Positions 26,236 to 33,846 of a stretch of 38,867 nt of DNA are shown here, in pieces. Every line of letters begins with the position of its first letter. The first letter of the stretch is position 1. The position numbers were made by a program, and so were the translations under genes. Under the pieces are notes generated by a model. The model was not told where the DNA came from and searched no databases. It worked only from the letters and a program-made list of their open reading frames with translations. Source of the DNA: Deltaproteobacteria bacterium (GTDB lineage Bacteria; Desulfobacterota; Desulfobacteria; Desulfobacterales; SURF-7); assembly GCA_019307665.1 (NCBI GenBank), contig JAFDJC010000003.1:1-38867 (forward strand), read 5' to 3'.

Positions 26236-26370
26236 CTACTCTTCAAAACAAAATTCCATAGTAAAATCGCCATTGTCGGTTTTATATGACATGACAATAA
26301 CCGGACGCCCTGGGATATGGTCCAGTGAATGCCCGCTTCCAATAAGAACATTTACATGTTTTGCATCCAT
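26236..26370 (-). CDS. small 44-residue hypothetical protein
   Basis: A short ORF starts at an ATG with AGAGGA six bases before it and ends at TAG. The translation begins MDAKHVNVLIGSGHSLDH and ends in acidic residues (FTMEFCFEE). It begins 9 bases after the cyclophilin stop and ends 29 bases before the rhomboid gene, in the same direction, so it sits in the operon with a proper ribosome site. No signal peptide or membrane segment is seen. I do not recognise it. It may be a genuine small protein or a fragment. Confidence 0.5.
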   Translation of the reverse strand: MDAKHVNVLIGSGHSLDHIPGRPVIVMSYKTDNGDFTMEFCFEE

Positions 26371-26379
26371 ATCAATCCT

Positions 26380-26952
26380 CTAAAGCTGGCCGCAATTTTC
26401 AATCACAACCTTTGCTTTGGGCCGGCCGTTCTGCGAGCCAACGGTTTCTATCTTTCCGACGATATCCATTCCTTTAGTCACACGCCCGAATACGACGTGT
26501 TTGCCGTCGAGCCACGGTGTTTTTATTGTAGTAATAAAAAATTGCGAGCCGTTGGTGCCGGGTCCGCTATTGGCCATTGACAGCATCCCCACATCCGTAT
26601 GTTTAAGTTTGAAGTTTTCATCCGAAAATTTCATCCCATAAATTGACTTCCCTCCGGTACCATTGTGGTTTGTAAAATCACCGCCCTGAATCATAAAACG
26701 GGGAATGATTCTGTGAAACGTACTGCCTTTGTAACCGAAACCTTTTTCGCCAGTGCACAGAGCACGGAAGTTTTCTGCAGTTTTAGGCACAATATCGGCC
26801 TGCAGTTCGATCTCAATTCGTCCTGATGGTTTCCCATCAATACTAATATCCAGAAAGACGTTCGGGTTTTCTGCAAAGGCGCTAAAAGCGATTAAAAAAT
26901 AAATCCCCAATAAATAAAATATAACCCTTGGTATTCTTAAAGCAAAACGCAT
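26380..26952 (-). CDS. exported peptidyl-prolyl cis-trans isomerase, cyclophilin type
   Basis: The 190-residue protein begins with a basic signal sequence and a hydrophobic core ending AFSAFA (cleavage after about residue 27), so it should act in the periplasm on proline bonds of folding proteins. The cyclophilin domain is complete: [17 protein letters not shown] with catalytic Arg81, [11 protein letters not shown], and [12 protein letters not shown] with the cyclosporin-site Trp. It retains the [10 protein letters not shown] loop typical of eukaryotic CypA-like members rather than the shorter E. coli PpiA form. It heads a minus-strand series running to map. Confidence 0.93.
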   Translation of the reverse strand: MRFALRIPRVIFYLLGIYFLIAFSAFAENPNVFLDISIDGKPSGRIEIELQADIVPKTAENFRALCTGEKGFGYKGSTFHRIIPRFMIQGGDFTNHNGTGGKSIYGMKFSDENFKLKHTDVGMLSMANSGPGTNGSQFFITTIKTPWLDGKHVVFGRVTKGMDIVGKIETVGSQNGRPKAKVVIENCGQL

Positions 26953-26987
26953 AGTTATCTCCTTTCATCAAGATTTGAATTTTCTAT

Positions 26988-27746
26988 CTATAGCATATAC
27001 CGATAGGGATGGAAATGGATAGGAACCCTAACCTTGCTGCTGGCCTTATTTTTAAAAAGAAGAAATCCATTATCTTTACCAAAAAGAAAGATGTCTTTCG
27101 TGATCTCAACGTCTATTCTGCAGTAATCTATTATCTCTCTTATTCTTCCCTGCTTCCACCATCTAAGCGCCTGGAGGCCGTCCGCGCTTTTTTTTATACC
27201 GAGTGTTTCTGTGGCCAGATGATCAAGGGAAAGTCTATATCCAAGCCTTTAATGAACTTTTTCAAGGATGTCGATGGTATTGATATTATTAAAATTAAAG
27301 TCAGAGTAGCCGCCCAACACTTTATAATCAAAACGTTTGATATTAAAGCCGACAACTGCATCAAATTTTGACATGTGTTCAATTAGATCGGAAACCTGGT
27401 TTTCAAGAAATTCAAAATATGTATCAGCCCTGGAATCATTGTTAATCAGCATTCGCTCCATTACCGGAAGGTTGTAAATAAGTGTTTTACCGCTTGCAGT
27501 GGGCGTTGCAACAACAACATTTTTTCCTGACCTGATAAGATCAATCGCTTCAGCCTGATGCCGGTAGAGACCGTCTCCACCTGTTTGATGTATAATGTTC
27601 AGCACATCTTCCGGCAACGGCTTTTGTGTATCGGCAATTGCTCCTTCATGCCCGTCAATAACCTTGTGATAAGCCACCTGGTGAGACATCCGCTTGGAAT
27701 TGATAAGTGATTCTATATATTCTTTGATATCCGGCTTTCTGTTCAT
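26988..27746 (-). pseudogene. helicase / RNase H-like (YprB-type) deletion fusion with internal stop
   Basis: From the ATG at 27746, residues 1-106 match the N terminus of a large DEAD/DEAH helicase of the DUF1998 group, with LYRHQAEAIDLIRSG and the Walker A motif ATPTASGKT. At about NNDSRA the sequence switches to an RNase H-like exonuclease domain (FDAVVGFNIKRFDYKVLG). A TAA stop follows LEKVH at 27249-27251, but the same frame continues with clear homologous sequence (LSLDHLATETLG, KSADGLQALRWWKQGRI, YCRIDVEITKDIFLFG) to TAG at 26988-26990. All helicase motifs after Walker A are missing. It is therefore an internal deletion joining two domains or genes plus a nonsense mutation. Confidence 0.85.
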
Positions 27747-27898
27747 GCTATTTTTTTTCCTGTCTGCATGGGCATACGTGTTTTTTTTAAATAAAGCAAT
27801 CGATGGGAAAAAGATGGGCGTAATTCTCACACGTATAATTGCATACAATACATGGAAAAAACTTGAAAAATATTCTGCATTATATATATTGAGATTCC

Positions 27899-28930
27899 AT
27901 GCATCATTTTCTTATTATAATGAAACGATATTTCCAAATTGCACGCAGGGAAAACGCCCACAAAATCATCCTGCCGATTCTGCTGGTTTTTTTTATCGGA
28001 AGCGCTGCATTCTTCTGGTTTGAAAAAGAGGCAGGCTTAACAGACTCATTCTGGTGGTCCATCGTCACCATGACAACCGTAGGATATGGTGATATTTCAC
28101 CCATGACAATCGGGGGCAAAATTACCGGTGTGCTGGTGATGATTTTCGGCATCGGTTTTTTAGGTGTATTTACAGCTGCAATAGCAGGTTTTTTTATTGA
28201 AAACAGGCTTCTGGAGAATAAAGGAATGAAACCAACCAATTTTACCGATCATTTTATCATCTGCGGATGGAATTTCAGGGGAGATGATATTGTGGCAGAA
28301 CTCCGCGCAGACCCCAAAAGCGCTGATCTTCCACTGGTCATTATCGCAGATATTCCTGAAAAACCACTGGATGACATTCAAATCCATTTTATTCGGGGAG
28401 ACGTCAACCCGGACACACTCGAAAAAGCTAATATTTCCAAGGCAGGGGTTGCCTTCATCCTCTCTGATGATAAGCTTGACTCTCATTCAGGGGATGCAAA
28501 AACGATTCTCAATACCATGACCGTTAAAAATATCTGTCCTGACGTGTATACATGCGTGGAGTTAATGGACCCTAAGAACATGGACCACTGCAGGATGATA
28601 AAAGCGGACGAAGTGATCATTGTTGGAGAACTCAGCACAAACCTTCTGGTGCAGGCAGCCCTTGATCATGGCATCACAAGAATGATCAGTGAGCTTGTCA
28701 GCAATAAATATGGTGAAGACCTTTACAAAATAGGACTTCCGTCTTATCTTACGGATAAAGATTTTTTTTCAGTGATGTGTGAGTTAAAAAAACAGCATAA
28801 TATACTCTGCATCGGCATTGAGGACAAATCAGGACAAAACCTGATTGCCAATCCGGACACAAGTTACAGACTTAAGGCTGATGATATGCTGATCGTTATT
28901 GCAAAGGACAGACCTGATAAAAATATTTAA
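27899..28930 (+). CDS. two-helix potassium channel with TrkA (RCK) domains
   Basis: The 343-residue protein has TM1 (about 22-40), a pore helix and the selectivity filter TVGYGD at 60-65, and TM2 (about 73-98). A cytoplasmic RCK region follows: TrkA-N begins HFIICGWNFRGDDIV (about residue 118), and TrkA-C ends around 338 with YRLKADDMLIVIA. It resembles MthK-type gated channels. The Rossmann motif G-W-N-F-R-G is altered from the classic GxGxxG. It is followed 29 bases later by a YbjN-like gene and then PspA and DUF4178 genes, suggesting a membrane-stress unit. A second possible ATG at 27920 would trim seven residues. Confidence 0.9.
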   Translation: MHHFLIIMKRYFQIARRENAHKIILPILLVFFIGSAAFFWFEKEAGLTDSFWWSIVTMTTVGYGDISPMTIGGKITGVLVMIFGIGFLGVFTAAIAGFFIENRLLENKGMKPTNFTDHFIICGWNFRGDDIVAELRADPKSADLPLVIIADIPEKPLDDIQIHFIRGDVNPDTLEKANISKAGVAFILSDDKLDSHSGDAKTILNTMTVKNICPDVYTCVELMDPKNMDHCRMIKADEVIIVGELSTNLLVQAALDHGITRMISELVSNKYGEDLYKIGLPSYLTDKDFFSVMCELKKQHNILCIGIEDKSGQNLIANPDTSYRLKADDMLIVIAKDRPDKNI

Positions 28931-28959
28931 TAATCGCAACAACATAATGGGGGACATAT

Positions 28960-29352
28960 ATGAAAGAAAAATTTGAAACAGTTAAGGCGTATCTTCATGA
29001 AATCGACATTGCCATTGTTGATGAAAATACGGATGAGGAACTGGTGGTGGTTGAAGACGAGGAAAACGGCATTAAAAACCTGATCATTGACTGCGAAGAG
29101 CCTATTATTGTTCTTGAACAGGTGATAATGGAGGTCCCTGGTGACGCAAAAGATCTTTTTAAGCGACTTCTTCAGATGAACCGAAATCTTGTTCACGGCG
29201 CATTTGTCCTGGATGAAGATGGAAAGGTTGTCATTTTTCGTGACACGCTTCAACTCGAAAATCTGGACAGAAATGAACTTGAGGGTTCAATTCATGCACT
29301 AAGTCTTGCACTTTCAGAATACGGATCGGAACTGCTGGAGTATGCAGCCTAA
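28960..29352 (+). CDS. YbjN-like (type III chaperone fold) protein
   Basis: The 130-residue acidic, soluble protein has the alpha/beta pattern of YbjN/DUF2170-type proteins, related to secretion chaperones. An N-terminal helix precedes strands around LIIDCEEPIIVLEQVIME, then LFKRLLQMNRNLVHGAFVLDEDGKVVIFRDTL, a typical 'small-chaperone' core, and a C-terminal helix. GGGGGA lies 8-10 bases before the ATG. Such proteins are recurrent neighbours of PspA (for example YjfI beside YjfJ in E. coli), so it probably works with the PspA encoded next. YbjN versus DUF2170 assignment is uncertain. Confidence 0.7.
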   Translation: MKEKFETVKAYLHEIDIAIVDENTDEELVVVEDEENGIKNLIIDCEEPIIVLEQVIMEVPGDAKDLFKRLLQMNRNLVHGAFVLDEDGKVVIFRDTLQLENLDRNELEGSIHALSLALSEYGSELLEYAA

Positions 29353-29429
29353 AACAAGTCAAAATTGACAGTGTCGTAAAAAAAACAGAGTTCATTTTTT
29401 AAAGTTTTTAACCACAGGAGGTATGACCA

Positions 29430-30137
29430 ATGTCATTATTCAACAGAATTTTCAAGCTGGGACAGTCCCATGCCCATACAGTTATTGATAAAATGGAAGA
29501 CCCGATTAAAATGACCGAACAGGGAATCCGAGACCTTAAAAAGGATCTCCAAGGCGCAATGCAGAGTCTTGCCGAAGTTAAAGGTGTCACCATCAGGACG
29601 AGGAAGGAGTCGGAAAACAATAAAAAACTTGCTGCAGACTATGAACGGAAAGCAATGCTTCTTCTTCAAAAAATGCAAAATGGTGAGCTCGATGCTTCGG
29701 AAGCGGAAAGGTTGGCCACTGAAGCACTTTCTAAAAAAGAGAGTCATGCAAACGAATCAATAAAAATGTCCCAGGAAGCGGAAAATAACCGGAAAATGTC
29801 AGACAGCCTTCAGTCAAATGTGAACAAACTGAAATCAACTATCTCCACCTATGAAAATGATCTTATCACCCTGAGAGCACGCGCCCGAACAGCAGCCTCC
29901 ACCAAGAAAATCAACAAACAGATCGCAAAAGTCGATTCCTCTGGGACTATCGCCATGCTTGAAAAAATGAGAGCAAAGGTGGAAGAAGATGAATCGCTTG
30001 CCCTGGCATACGGAGAAATGGCAACTGCTGATAGGAGTGTTGACGATGAGATAAATTCAGTGCTTTCCAGCGGGAAAAGTGTCACGTCTTCCGCCAGTCT
30101 GATAGAACTCAAACAAAAAATGGGCATTGCTTCATAA
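29430..30137 (+). CDS. PspA/IM30 family envelope-stress protein
   Basis: The 235-residue protein is almost wholly helical coiled coil. It starts with the amphipathic membrane-contact segment MSLFNRIFKLGQSHAHTVID and continues with the PspA signature DPIKMTEQGIRDLKKDL. It lacks any signal peptide. PspA/Vipp1 proteins are ESCRT-III relatives that polymerise on damaged inner membrane to limit proton leakage. A strong AGGAGG lies 8 bases before the ATG. It sits between a YbjN-like and a DUF4178 gene and resembles the YjfJ branch more than classical PspA, because no pspBC genes or PspF activator are present. Confidence 0.9.
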   Translation: MSLFNRIFKLGQSHAHTVIDKMEDPIKMTEQGIRDLKKDLQGAMQSLAEVKGVTIRTRKESENNKKLAADYERKAMLLLQKMQNGELDASEAERLATEALSKKESHANESIKMSQEAENNRKMSDSLQSNVNKLKSTISTYENDLITLRARARTAASTKKINKQIAKVDSSGTIAMLEKMRAKVEEDESLALAYGEMATADRSVDDEINSVLSSGKSVTSSASLIELKQKMGIAS

Positions 30138-30138
30138 T

Positions 30139-30684
30139 ATGGGCTTTAAAGACTTTTTTAAAAAGAAAAAAACAGAAGACATCGACCCTTTGAAAGACCT
30201 TACACTTGTCAATCTCAGGGTCGGCTCGTATGTTGACTGGGATATGAATACCTGGGAAGTAACCGCATATAACCATTACGATTGGGGTTCCGGTGACGTA
30301 ACCCGCGAGTGGCAACTCACATCAAGTGATGAAACAATATACCTTGAACAGGAAACAGATGATGATATTTTCTGGAGCATAAACCGAAAGATATCTTTTA
30401 ATCGCTTAGGAACTGGTATCCGAAACCATATCCTTGAAAACGAAAACCCGCCTGATGAAATCGAATTTGAAGGAACACGCTATTTTCTTGAAGATTCAGC
30501 AGGGGGAAGTTTCTTCAAGGATGGAACCGGGACCGGACGTGAATTGATCAAATGGGAATACGAGGATGATTCGGGAAAAAAATACCTTTCAATCGAGCAA
30601 TGGGGAGAAGAAAGTTTCGAGGCATCTGTCGGCAAAGAAGTAGAAGAATACCAGTTTTCCAATATTCTGCCGCCTGCGTCATAA
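30139..30684 (+). CDS. DUF4178 family protein
   Basis: The 181-residue protein starts at the ATG at 30139 (MGFKDFFKKKKTEDID), one base after the pspA stop; a TTG at 30127 is the alternative. The DUF4178 domain is seen in LVNLRVGSYVDWDMNTWEVTAYNHYDW, with predicted beta structure and repeated aromatic residues (REWQL, ISIN, IKWEYEDDSGKKYLSIEQWGEE). The family has no proven function. DUF4178 genes are recurrent neighbours of PspA homologues, where they are proposed partners in membrane stress. Position here supports that. Confidence 0.85.
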   Translation: MGFKDFFKKKKTEDIDPLKDLTLVNLRVGSYVDWDMNTWEVTAYNHYDWGSGDVTREWQLTSSDETIYLEQETDDDIFWSINRKISFNRLGTGIRNHILENENPPDEIEFEGTRYFLEDSAGGSFFKDGTGTGRELIKWEYEDDSGKKYLSIEQWGEESFEASVGKEVEEYQFSNILPPAS

Positions 30685-30937
30685 GTATCCGTTTTACGCT
30701 TGGAGCATTTGTTGCAGCCTGATTTTCTATGACTGGACAACCAAATATATATCCAACTCTGCACTTCGCAATTGACATCAAATAGTTTTATTTTAGAATA
30801 ATTGTCAGTGGTCAAAGGGACTACAGAACCGAAGATTTGTTTCAACTGTGCATCGGTAGTTACCATGATTACCGAATCAAAATAAAAAGCCGCATAAACT
30901 TAGATGGGGCGAAGTTTTTTGATCCCAAATTTTCAAT

Positions 30938-31396
30938 TCATCTGTTCAACACTTTACGTATAGTTTCAGCGATTTCTTGTATTGAAATGGGTTTCATGAC
31001 AAAGGCGGCAATACCCAGTTTTTTGGCTTTTTCTTCATCTATAATGGCACTATGGCCCGTGCAGACAATTACAGGAAGGCCGGGACGAATTTTCACTATC
31101 TTTTCAAATAAGTTAAAGCCGGTCATATGCGGCATGGTCATGTCGGTCAATATCAAATCGAAATGATCGGGTTTCGACTGAAAAAGTGCCAATGCTTCAG
31201 ACGCACTCCCCTTGGTTTCAACCTGGTATCCGAGTCGTTCCAACATCCGCCGGACCACTTTAACGATTGCTTCATCATCATCCACAAAAAGTATTTTTTC
31301 ATTGCCGGTTGGTATTTTTTCAGGCGTTGCTTTTTTAACCTTGTCTGTGAATTCAACGTGAGCAGTATCCGTATCAGAAAAATATTTCACTTTCAT
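30938..31396 (-). CDS. DUF2283 stub fused to a response-regulator receiver domain
   Basis: Residues 1-18 (MKVKYFSDTDTAHVEFTD) are the start of a DUF2283 protein. From about residue 24 (TPEKIPTGNEKILFVDDDE) the chain is a receiver domain of the kind that ends hybrid histidine kinases: acidic pair Asp39-Asp40, phosphoacceptor Asp85 in LILTDMTMPHMTG, Thr113 and Lys135 in FVMKP. The rest of DUF2283 (about 50 residues) is missing, and no kinase or output domain is attached. The start is sound: AAGGAGG lies 8 bases before the ATG, within the end of a broken DUF4258 gene, the normal partner of DUF2283. The gene looks like a recombination product that kept the antitoxin-like gene's translation signals. 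Confidence 0.85.
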   Translation of the reverse strand: MKVKYFSDTDTAHVEFTDKVKKATPEKIPTGNEKILFVDDDEAIVKVVRRMLERLGYQVETKGSASEALALFQSKPDHFDLILTDMTMPHMTGFNLFEKIVKIRPGLPVIVCTGHSAIIDEEKAKKLGIAAFVMKPISIQEIAETIRKVLNR

Positions 31397-31399
31397 GTT

Positions 31400-31635
31400 T
31401 TATTCCTCCTTGTATGATCTGTCGAAAAATGCGTTATGAATCGTTTCGCCGTCTTCGAGCGAGATAACCCTCAAATATTTTTCTGCTTCTGATATTTTGG
31501 CCCATTTCCTGATCCTGCCATCAGATTGGATTCTGCCTTATCAGGTTTCTCAACAACCGATTTTATCCAATCCTCTTTGGCCTGAGCACGATCCGGGCGT
31601 TTCCTCGTATAATCAAAATATTGCGTGGTTTTCAT
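31400..31635 (-). pseudogene. frameshifted DUF4258 gene
   Basis: Frame one, from the ATG at 31635, reads MKTTQYFDYTRKRPDRAQAK and continues DWIKSVVEKPDK. The expected continuation lies in another frame, RIQSDGRIRKWAKISEAEKY then LRVISLEDGETIHNAFFDR and SYKEE-stop at 31400. Together they give one complete DUF4258 protein of about 78 residues, interrupted by one frameshift near 31537. DUF4258 genes usually precede DUF2283 genes as a possible toxin-antitoxin-like pair, and here the DUF2283-receiver chimera starts 4 bases downstream. A sequencing error is the alternative to true decay. Confidence 0.8.
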
Positions 31636-32172
31636 TTATCATATTCCAGATATATTATTTGATAGTGCCGAACATTATTAATGTACAGACCGGTCTCGAA
31701 CACACGCCTTTTTCTCAACTTTTTCGCATAATATTGAATATGACGAATTGTCCAACATTTTTTTATTTTTTTGTCAATAGCATTTTAAACTGTCCGGTTT
31801 TCATAGCAAGTGAAATGTCCGGTTATAGAAAATTTCAATCGCACTCCGTTTATAGTGATTATCATAAATATTTTCCGATTAGTTTTTGGAAATATAAACA
31901 GAGAAGGCAACTATGGTTCTTTGAAATTCATATATTTTCAATAGGTTGTAATGGGGGTGGCCCAGACAACTTGTTGTCTGGGTGCAAAGCACAAGAAGCT
32001 TTGAATGGGCGTAAATTTTGAGAACAGCACAAGAAGCTTTGAATGGGCGTAAATTTTGAGAACAGCTTCTTGCCTTTCGGGCACCGGCAACGAGTTGCCG
32101 GTGTTACCCAATGCATAAATCCCTTTCATGGAAACGGAACGTTATTATGACAACCACTATAAATAAAAAATA
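31636..32172. other. 537-base intergenic region with structured repeats
   Basis: No gene was recognised. The left part (31636-31955) is AT-rich with a short direct repeat TGTCCGGTTwT (31790 and 31816). It also contains a possible minus-strand promoter, TTGGAC-N16-TATTAT, for the DUF4258 remnant. The right part carries two perfect hairpins and a 38-bp direct repeat described separately. Long plus-strand and minus-strand ORFs here have no ribosome sites and are not credible. Confidence 0.6.
31961..32103. repeat. structured element: two 10-bp hairpins flanking a 38-bp direct repeat
   Basis: The left hairpin, 31961-31982, is CCCAGACAAC-TT-GTTGTCTGGG. The right hairpin, 32082-32103, is CACCGGCAAC-GA-GTTGCCGGTG. 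Both are perfect, with 10-bp arms, a 2-base loop and arms closing on AAC/GTT. Between them, a 38-bp unit occurs twice without mismatch (31988-32025 and 32026-32063), and AGCTTCTTG next to the second copy can pair with AAGAAGCT inside the units. The regular design suggests a small non-autonomous mobile element or a dispersed structured repeat. Confidence 0.85.
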
Positions 32173-32697
32173 TTACCCTTCAGACTGGTAAGATATGAAG
32201 TGCGCCTGATTGCGCCCCATCTCTTTTGCTTTATAAAGTGCCTTATCTGCGCCGGCAATCAGCGCCTCAGGCTTATTATTAATATTTTGTTTATGAGCAA
32301 ATCCCCATGAAAATGTTAGACCAAATTTTTCCGCTCCACCTATTCGAACCGCTGCATGAAAAGCAGAAGCGCACCATTCACTCATATCTGCCTTGGTCAC
32401 CAGGTTGCTGAAAAATTTTAAGTCCACCCGCTTTCTCTCGATTTCATTTCCCTGCTCCCCATAACCGTAGCAAAGGTCGTGTGGCAAACAGCATTTGTAA
32501 GTAATATCCTCCCAGTTACAACCAGTGAATAAACCCATTACTTCATCCGGCAAGCCCGAACATCCATCGAACTTCCAATTCTTATAGCTTTCCGAATCGT
32601 GTTCAATTCGTTCAACCAGATAATCCAGGCCGAAATATCGACATAGTTCTAATGCCTCGCTTGCGGTTATAATATCGCCGATTTCAGGTAACTTCAT
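32173..32697 (-). CDS. phospholipase A2-like protein ending in a GGDEF-domain tail
   Basis: Residues about 38-135 resemble prokaryotic phospholipase A2. WKFDGCSGLPD precedes the active-site helix KCCLPHDLCYGYG (Cys69, Cys70, catalytic His73-Asp74, Cys76), and ERKRVDLKFF holds a possible second Asp (Asp92). This family hydrolyses sn-2 acyl esters with Ca2+. Residues about 143-165 (PEALIAGADKALYKAKEMGRN) are the last helix of a GGDEF diguanylate cyclase domain, with nothing else of that domain present. No signal peptide is evident. GGAG sits 6 bases before the ATG, and the gene follows the DUF6765 gene by 16 bases. The enzyme core may still be active; the tail looks like a recombination scar. 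Confidence 0.8.
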   Translation of the reverse strand: MKLPEIGDIITASEALELCRYFGLDYLVERIEHDSESYKNWKFDGCSGLPDEVMGLFTGCNWEDITYKCCLPHDLCYGYGEQGNEIERKRVDLKFFSNLVTKADMSEWCASAFHAAVRIGGAEKFGLTFSWGFAHKQNINNKPEALIAGADKALYKAKEMGRNQAHFISYQSEG

Positions 32698-32713
32698 TTT
32701 TTCTCCCGTTTTT

Positions 32714-33643
32714 TCAATAGCTCTTTAACATATCCATAACCATAACGAAGTGCGCTTTGGCAGCTAACTGAAATTTGTACCAATGGGTGTTTTCAAAATT
32801 TGCAGAGGCCTCAAGATCTTCTCCTTCTCGATCTTTAACGGCCCCATCAACCCATTCATCTTTGTTGTAGCCGAGATCTGGTTTGTTCACATATTCTTTA
32901 ACCTTATTGACTCTGTCATCATAATCTTCAGAATTAATTATTCTTCTGAAGTCTTTTTCGACATGCATCCAGTAAATTTTCCCTTTTCGTGAAGTCCTAA
33001 GTTCCTGAAAAATTCGCTTGCAAGCCTGAATCGCTATTTTCTGATTGTTTCTTTTACGATATGGTTTATCAAAGCGATAGTCATTCCAGGTTGTGGATAT
33101 TTCATCCGGCAAATGACCAACATCAGCGTGACCGATATTCAGTGCTAAAGACCGAAATGGATTACGCCAGTGAAAAACGGAGTTCCAATCTTCCTCATAC
33201 CCTGTAAAATTTTGATGAGACCATGTATCAGCAAACGTATGAATGGCAATCCCGGTTCTATAGAGATCGCCTGTGTTCAGTGCTGTTTTTATAAGTTTTC
33301 GGGCATTTTGGGAGTCAGGGGTTGTGCTGTATTTATTATGTACGCCTTTAATTGGCCGAATATTATCGCCAGGCAAGAAATGAAACGGAACATAAACAAA
33401 TTTTTGAATCTCATATACAAGAGATTTCACCGACATGGACTGCGTCATAACGGGCCGGTAGAATCCGCGATTAGTCTTTATGCCAAATGGAAATTGTGGT
33501 GGACCATCTTTTTTGGGATACTGACTTTCATTATTGTCATCTACATACTGAGAGGCATAAGCAATGACATATGATTCATCGTTGCTGAAACCTGCCTTGT
33601 TGGCCAATGCATAGGTTACATAAAAATGAAAATCCTTTTCCAT
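32714..33643 (-). CDS. DUF6765 family protein, possibly zinc-phospholipase C-like
   Basis: The 309-residue protein starts MEKDFHFYVTYALANKAGFS after an excellent AGGAGG. Conserved-looking metal residues are scattered as in zinc-dependent phospholipase C/S1-P1 nucleases: His6, Asp35-Asp36, HTFADTWSHQNF (about 134-145) and NIGHADVGHLPD (about 170-181). From memory it matches DUF6765, whose activity is not established. There is no signal peptide, unlike secreted phospholipases C. It is the first gene of a two-gene unit with the phospholipase A2-like gene, which favours a role in lipid hydrolysis; that link is inference. Confidence 0.75.
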   Translation of the reverse strand: MEKDFHFYVTYALANKAGFSNDESYVIAYASQYVDDNNESQYPKKDGPPQFPFGIKTNRGFYRPVMTQSMSVKSLVYEIQKFVYVPFHFLPGDNIRPIKGVHNKYSTTPDSQNARKLIKTALNTGDLYRTGIAIHTFADTWSHQNFTGYEEDWNSVFHWRNPFRSLALNIGHADVGHLPDEISTTWNDYRFDKPYRKRNNQKIAIQACKRIFQELRTSRKGKIYWMHVEKDFRRIINSEDYDDRVNKVKEYVNKPDLGYNKDEWVDGAVKDREGEDLEASANFENTHWYKFQLAAKAHFVMVMDMLKSY

Positions 33644-33846
33644 TCATCACCTCCTGCTGATTTTTTATACCTGTTTAACTTACCATAATACAAGCCAGTG
33701 AAAAGTAAAGTTGCGATAGGAGCGATATTTTTAACTGTACGAGTTGATATATCTTGTTAAATGCCTAAAGTCTGCTTATGATACACACTTGTATGTGTCA
33801 AGCGAAAATCGCATTATAATATAGAGGATCGGGTTTTAAAAAGGCG

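Noticed and set aside
27009-27371. 120-codon plus-strand ORF
   Set aside because: It is antisense to recognisable RNase H-like sequence of the pseudogene on the minus strand.
30669-30866. Minus-strand ORF starting MVTTDAQLKQIFGSVVPLTTDN, vaguely like part of SufB
   Set aside because: Only a dozen residues resemble SufB. The similarity stops at once, there is no ribosome site, and the ORF runs into the DUF4178 gene. It is at most a fragment.
31497-32021. 174-codon plus-strand ORF
   Set aside because: It runs antisense through the DUF4258 remnant and into the hairpin/repeat element, with a composition unlike the genes here.
31988-32063. 38-bp direct repeats as a possible CRISPR
   Set aside because: There are only two adjacent copies with no spacer between them and no cas genes nearby.
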